Of a stretch of DNA of 29,090 nt, positions 27,702 to 29,090 are shown piece after piece; position 1 is the stretch's first letter; each line of letters starts with the position of its first letter. Origin of the DNA: Thalassiosira profunda (Eukaryota > Bacillariophyta > Thalassiosirophyceae > Thalassiosirales > Thalassiosiraceae). The stretch covers positions 1-29,090 of the forward strand of contig JALLAP010000123.1 of the NCBI GenBank assembly GCA_036939355.1, given 5' to 3'. The translations under genes were made by a program, and so were the position numbers. The notes beneath the pieces were generated by a model. That model was given only the letters and a program-made list of their open reading frames with translations, searched no databases and was not told the origin of the DNA.

Positions 27702-27950
27702 GTACTTACTACGTAGAAGTCACTCGCAAACCGAGTCCTTTAGTAGATCTTCGACCCCTGCGTATGCAAGAACTAGCCTGATTGAATCGCAAAATACAGC
27801 CGTTCCGCTGTCGACGCACCTGCCCCAGGCCGGTTCGGCTGTATTTTGCGATTCAATTTGGCTTATCCTTGCACAGAGAGCACCGCAATCTGAGTCTCAG
27901 GGGACTCAAGAACTCACTGACGCTCGGGTACTTAATTCCTACGTAGACTT
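27702..27950. repeat. short direct repeats flanking a palindrome
   Basis: gtactta-ctacgtagaagt (27702-27720) and gtacttaattcctacgtaga plus ctt (27928-27950) are similar and in the same orientation; both contain the palindrome CTACGTAG (27709-27716, 27939-27946). They bracket the 22-bp inverted repeat at 27781-27857. They may be the ends of a small inserted element or simply related promoter motifs. Confidence 0.4.
27781..27857. repeat. perfect 22-bp inverted repeat with 33-bp loop
   Basis: The arms attgaatcgcaaaatacagc plus cg (27781-27802) and the exact reverse complement (27836-27857) enclose a GC-rich loop. A transcript would form a stable hairpin. It lies about 410 bp upstream of the start codon of the last gene. 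Confidence 0.9.
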
Positions 27951-27957
27951 TTTTGAC

Positions 27958-28267
27958 GTGTCACGTTATTGTACACGTGACTAACTGTGACCTTGCTTTC
28001 TTTAGATATCTCAATAATCTACGTGACTCACACACCCGGCGGGACGTGGGGCGTCAGGTGCTGTCCCACAAAACAGAAAAATGGGTGGACGACAGACCTC
28101 CTTGTAGAAGTCAACGAGGGAATCAATAACCTATTTGGGGGGTGGGGGGCTCTTGCAACTTTTCTATTGGACGTTCGAGAGGCTTCGAGACGGGGAGGCG
28201 AGGCGGTGAGGCGGGGACGAGGAACACACCCCGCGCCAGTACAGTAGCCAGCGCCAGCCCCTAAGCC
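27958..28267. promoter_or_regulatory. upstream region of the right-edge phosphatase gene
   Basis: This stretch holds gtgtcacgttattgtacacg and a tacgtgactcac motif, then a G-rich stretch (about 28136-28230) before the ATG. No TATA box is obvious, and no protein-like frame was found. Confidence 0.35.
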
Positions 28268-29090
28268 ATGAAAGCCGTTCTAGCCGCCCTTGCGGTCGCC
28301 GCGGGCCGCCCGCGGCTCGTCGCGGCGTTCGCCTCCGTCTCCACGCGATGCCCGGCTCCGACATCCTCCTTCGGCGCGCTCCGCCTCGCACCGACGTCTT
28401 TCAGCCCGCTCCGCCTCGCGGCGACCAACGCCCAGGATCCCACCGTCCTTGTCGTCGACGCAATGCCCCCATCCCTGCCCCCGCTCAAGAACCGCTACTA
28501 CCTGTTGCGGCACGGCCAGTCCACCGCCAATGTCGAGGGGATCATTTCTTCCGCGCGGAGTCTAGCGGGCAGCAGTAAGCACGGGCTGACGCCGCTGGGG
28601 CAGGAGCAGGGACGGGATTCGGCCGCGGCGTTGATTGACTTTATTGGAGAGGACTTGAACGATGCATCGACTCGAAAGGTGTTCTTTTACAGCTCGCCGT
28701 TTGCAAGAGCAAAGGAGACGGCGGAGCAGTGCCTGATGGGCATCGCGGAGGACGAGGCGGTGGCGGCAAAGGTGAAGGCGCTGGGGTTGGAGGTGAATGC
28801 AGACATAACACTCGACGGCGGGCTGATGGAACGCTTCTTTGGGCGGCTCGACGGCATGGCGCTGGGAACGTATGCATATGTGTGGCCCGTGGACATGTTC
28901 GAGCCGACACACACTGCGTTCGACGTGGAGTCCGTCGCGGCAGTGTCGACGAGGATACGAGACACGCTCGTGAACATTGACTCTCAGCATCCCGATGGTG
29001 GCAATCACATCGTGCTCACATCGCACGCGGACGTGTTGCAAATCACGCAGGTGTACGCGGCCGGACTCGACAACGTGGGGCGGTTCTCTT
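28268..29090 (+). CDS. plastid-type histidine-phosphatase (phosphoglycerate mutase-like) protein, partial, runs off the window
   Basis: The frame from the ATG at 28268 is open for 274 codons and continues past the window end, so the C-terminus is missing. The N-terminus is a signal peptide (MKAVLAALAVAAGRPRLVAA) followed by FASVS, an ASAFAP-like cleavage motif, and a Ser/Thr/Pro/Arg transit stretch. The catalytic motif is YYLLRHGQSTANVEG (His82). YSSPFARAKETAEQC, the acidic LMERFFGRLDG and the second His in VLTSHADVLQITQ complete the histidine-phosphatase active site. Fructose-2,6-bisphosphatase-like and other phosphatases share this fold; a substrate cannot be assigned. It is a different paralogue from the lumenal enzyme at 11827-12927: it has no twin-arginine signal and its spacing differs. 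Confidence 0.8.
   Translation, partial: MKAVLAALAVAAGRPRLVAAFASVSTRCPAPTSSFGALRLAPTSFSPLRLAATNAQDPTVLVVDAMPPSLPPLKNRYYLLRHGQSTANVEGIISSARSLAGSSKHGLTPLGQEQGRDSAAALIDFIGEDLNDASTRKVFFYSSPFARAKETAEQCLMGIAEDEAVAAKVKALGLEVNADITLDGGLMERFFGRLDGMALGTYAYVWPVDMFEPTHTAFDVESVAAVSTRIRDTLVNIDSQHPDGGNHIVLTSHADVLQITQVYAAGLDNVGRFS

Noticed and set aside
27473..27781. 102-aa plus-strand frame
   Set aside because: Most of it is the MITE-like fold-back sequence translated; the Pro/Gly pattern reflects the G/C runs.
1..29090. CRISPR array, rRNA, bacterial operon or phage genes
   Set aside because: No regular spaced repeats, no rRNA-like sequence, and spliced genes with eukaryotic targeting signals throughout.

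Overview
This is a gene-dense nuclear window from a eukaryote, most probably a photosynthetic stramenopile or another alga with a red-derived secondary plastid. Introns are few, short (62-104 bp) and GT-AG. Intergenic regions are short and both strands are used. Three predicted precursors start with a signal peptide followed by a Phe-containing motif ([19 protein letters not shown]), which resembles the ASAFAP-type plastid targeting of heterokonts. One of these also carries a twin-arginine thylakoid-lumen signal. No species can be named from the sequence alone.

Layout. 283-1702: TMEM144-like transporter (+, 3 exons). 1678-2125: mosaic of duplicated scraps from the genes on either side. 2213-4752: unknown 825-aa Cys/His-rich protein (-, 2 exons). 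4859-5224: open frame of uncertain status (-). 5426-7054: C2HC zinc-finger protein (-, 3 exons). 7155-7570: AT-rich island and a possible tRNA-derived relic. 7579-9216: GPR107/108-type seven-TM protein (-), head to head with a SET-domain protein (9447-11777, +). 11827-12927: predicted thylakoid-lumen histidine phosphatase (-). 13341-14183: acidic/basic-tailed conserved unknown (+). 14903-16223: secreted or organellar CRAL-TRIO protein (+), preceded by CACGTG-rich inverted repeats. 16339-17185: YidD homologue (-), divergent from a plastid-type DoxX-like membrane protein (17456-18384, +). 18580-20460: AAAP amino-acid permease (-).

Mobile DNA. 20758-25618 is an almost intact Helitron Rep/helicase broken by a single 7-bp tandem-repeat slip. 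The region behind it (25619-28000) holds degraded coding-like DNA, a small unknown gene, a Helitron-like CTAG terminus with hairpins, a TIR/MITE-like palindrome and a perfect 22-bp inverted repeat. A second plastid-type histidine phosphatase runs off the right edge from 28268.

Assembly. Two single-N joins (15488 and 16512) are each flanked by an exact 72-bp duplication. Each one artificially breaks a gene (CRAL-TRIO and YidD). Collapsing the duplicate plus the N restores both reading frames, so neither gene is a pseudogene.

Best candidates for something new: the 825-aa Cys/His-rich protein with a possible TFIIS-N-like segment, the lumenal histidine phosphatase, the YidD/DoxX divergent pair, the 20-residue duplicated transit peptide, and the Helitron with its possible cargo gene. 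I found no defence, CRISPR or biosynthetic system.
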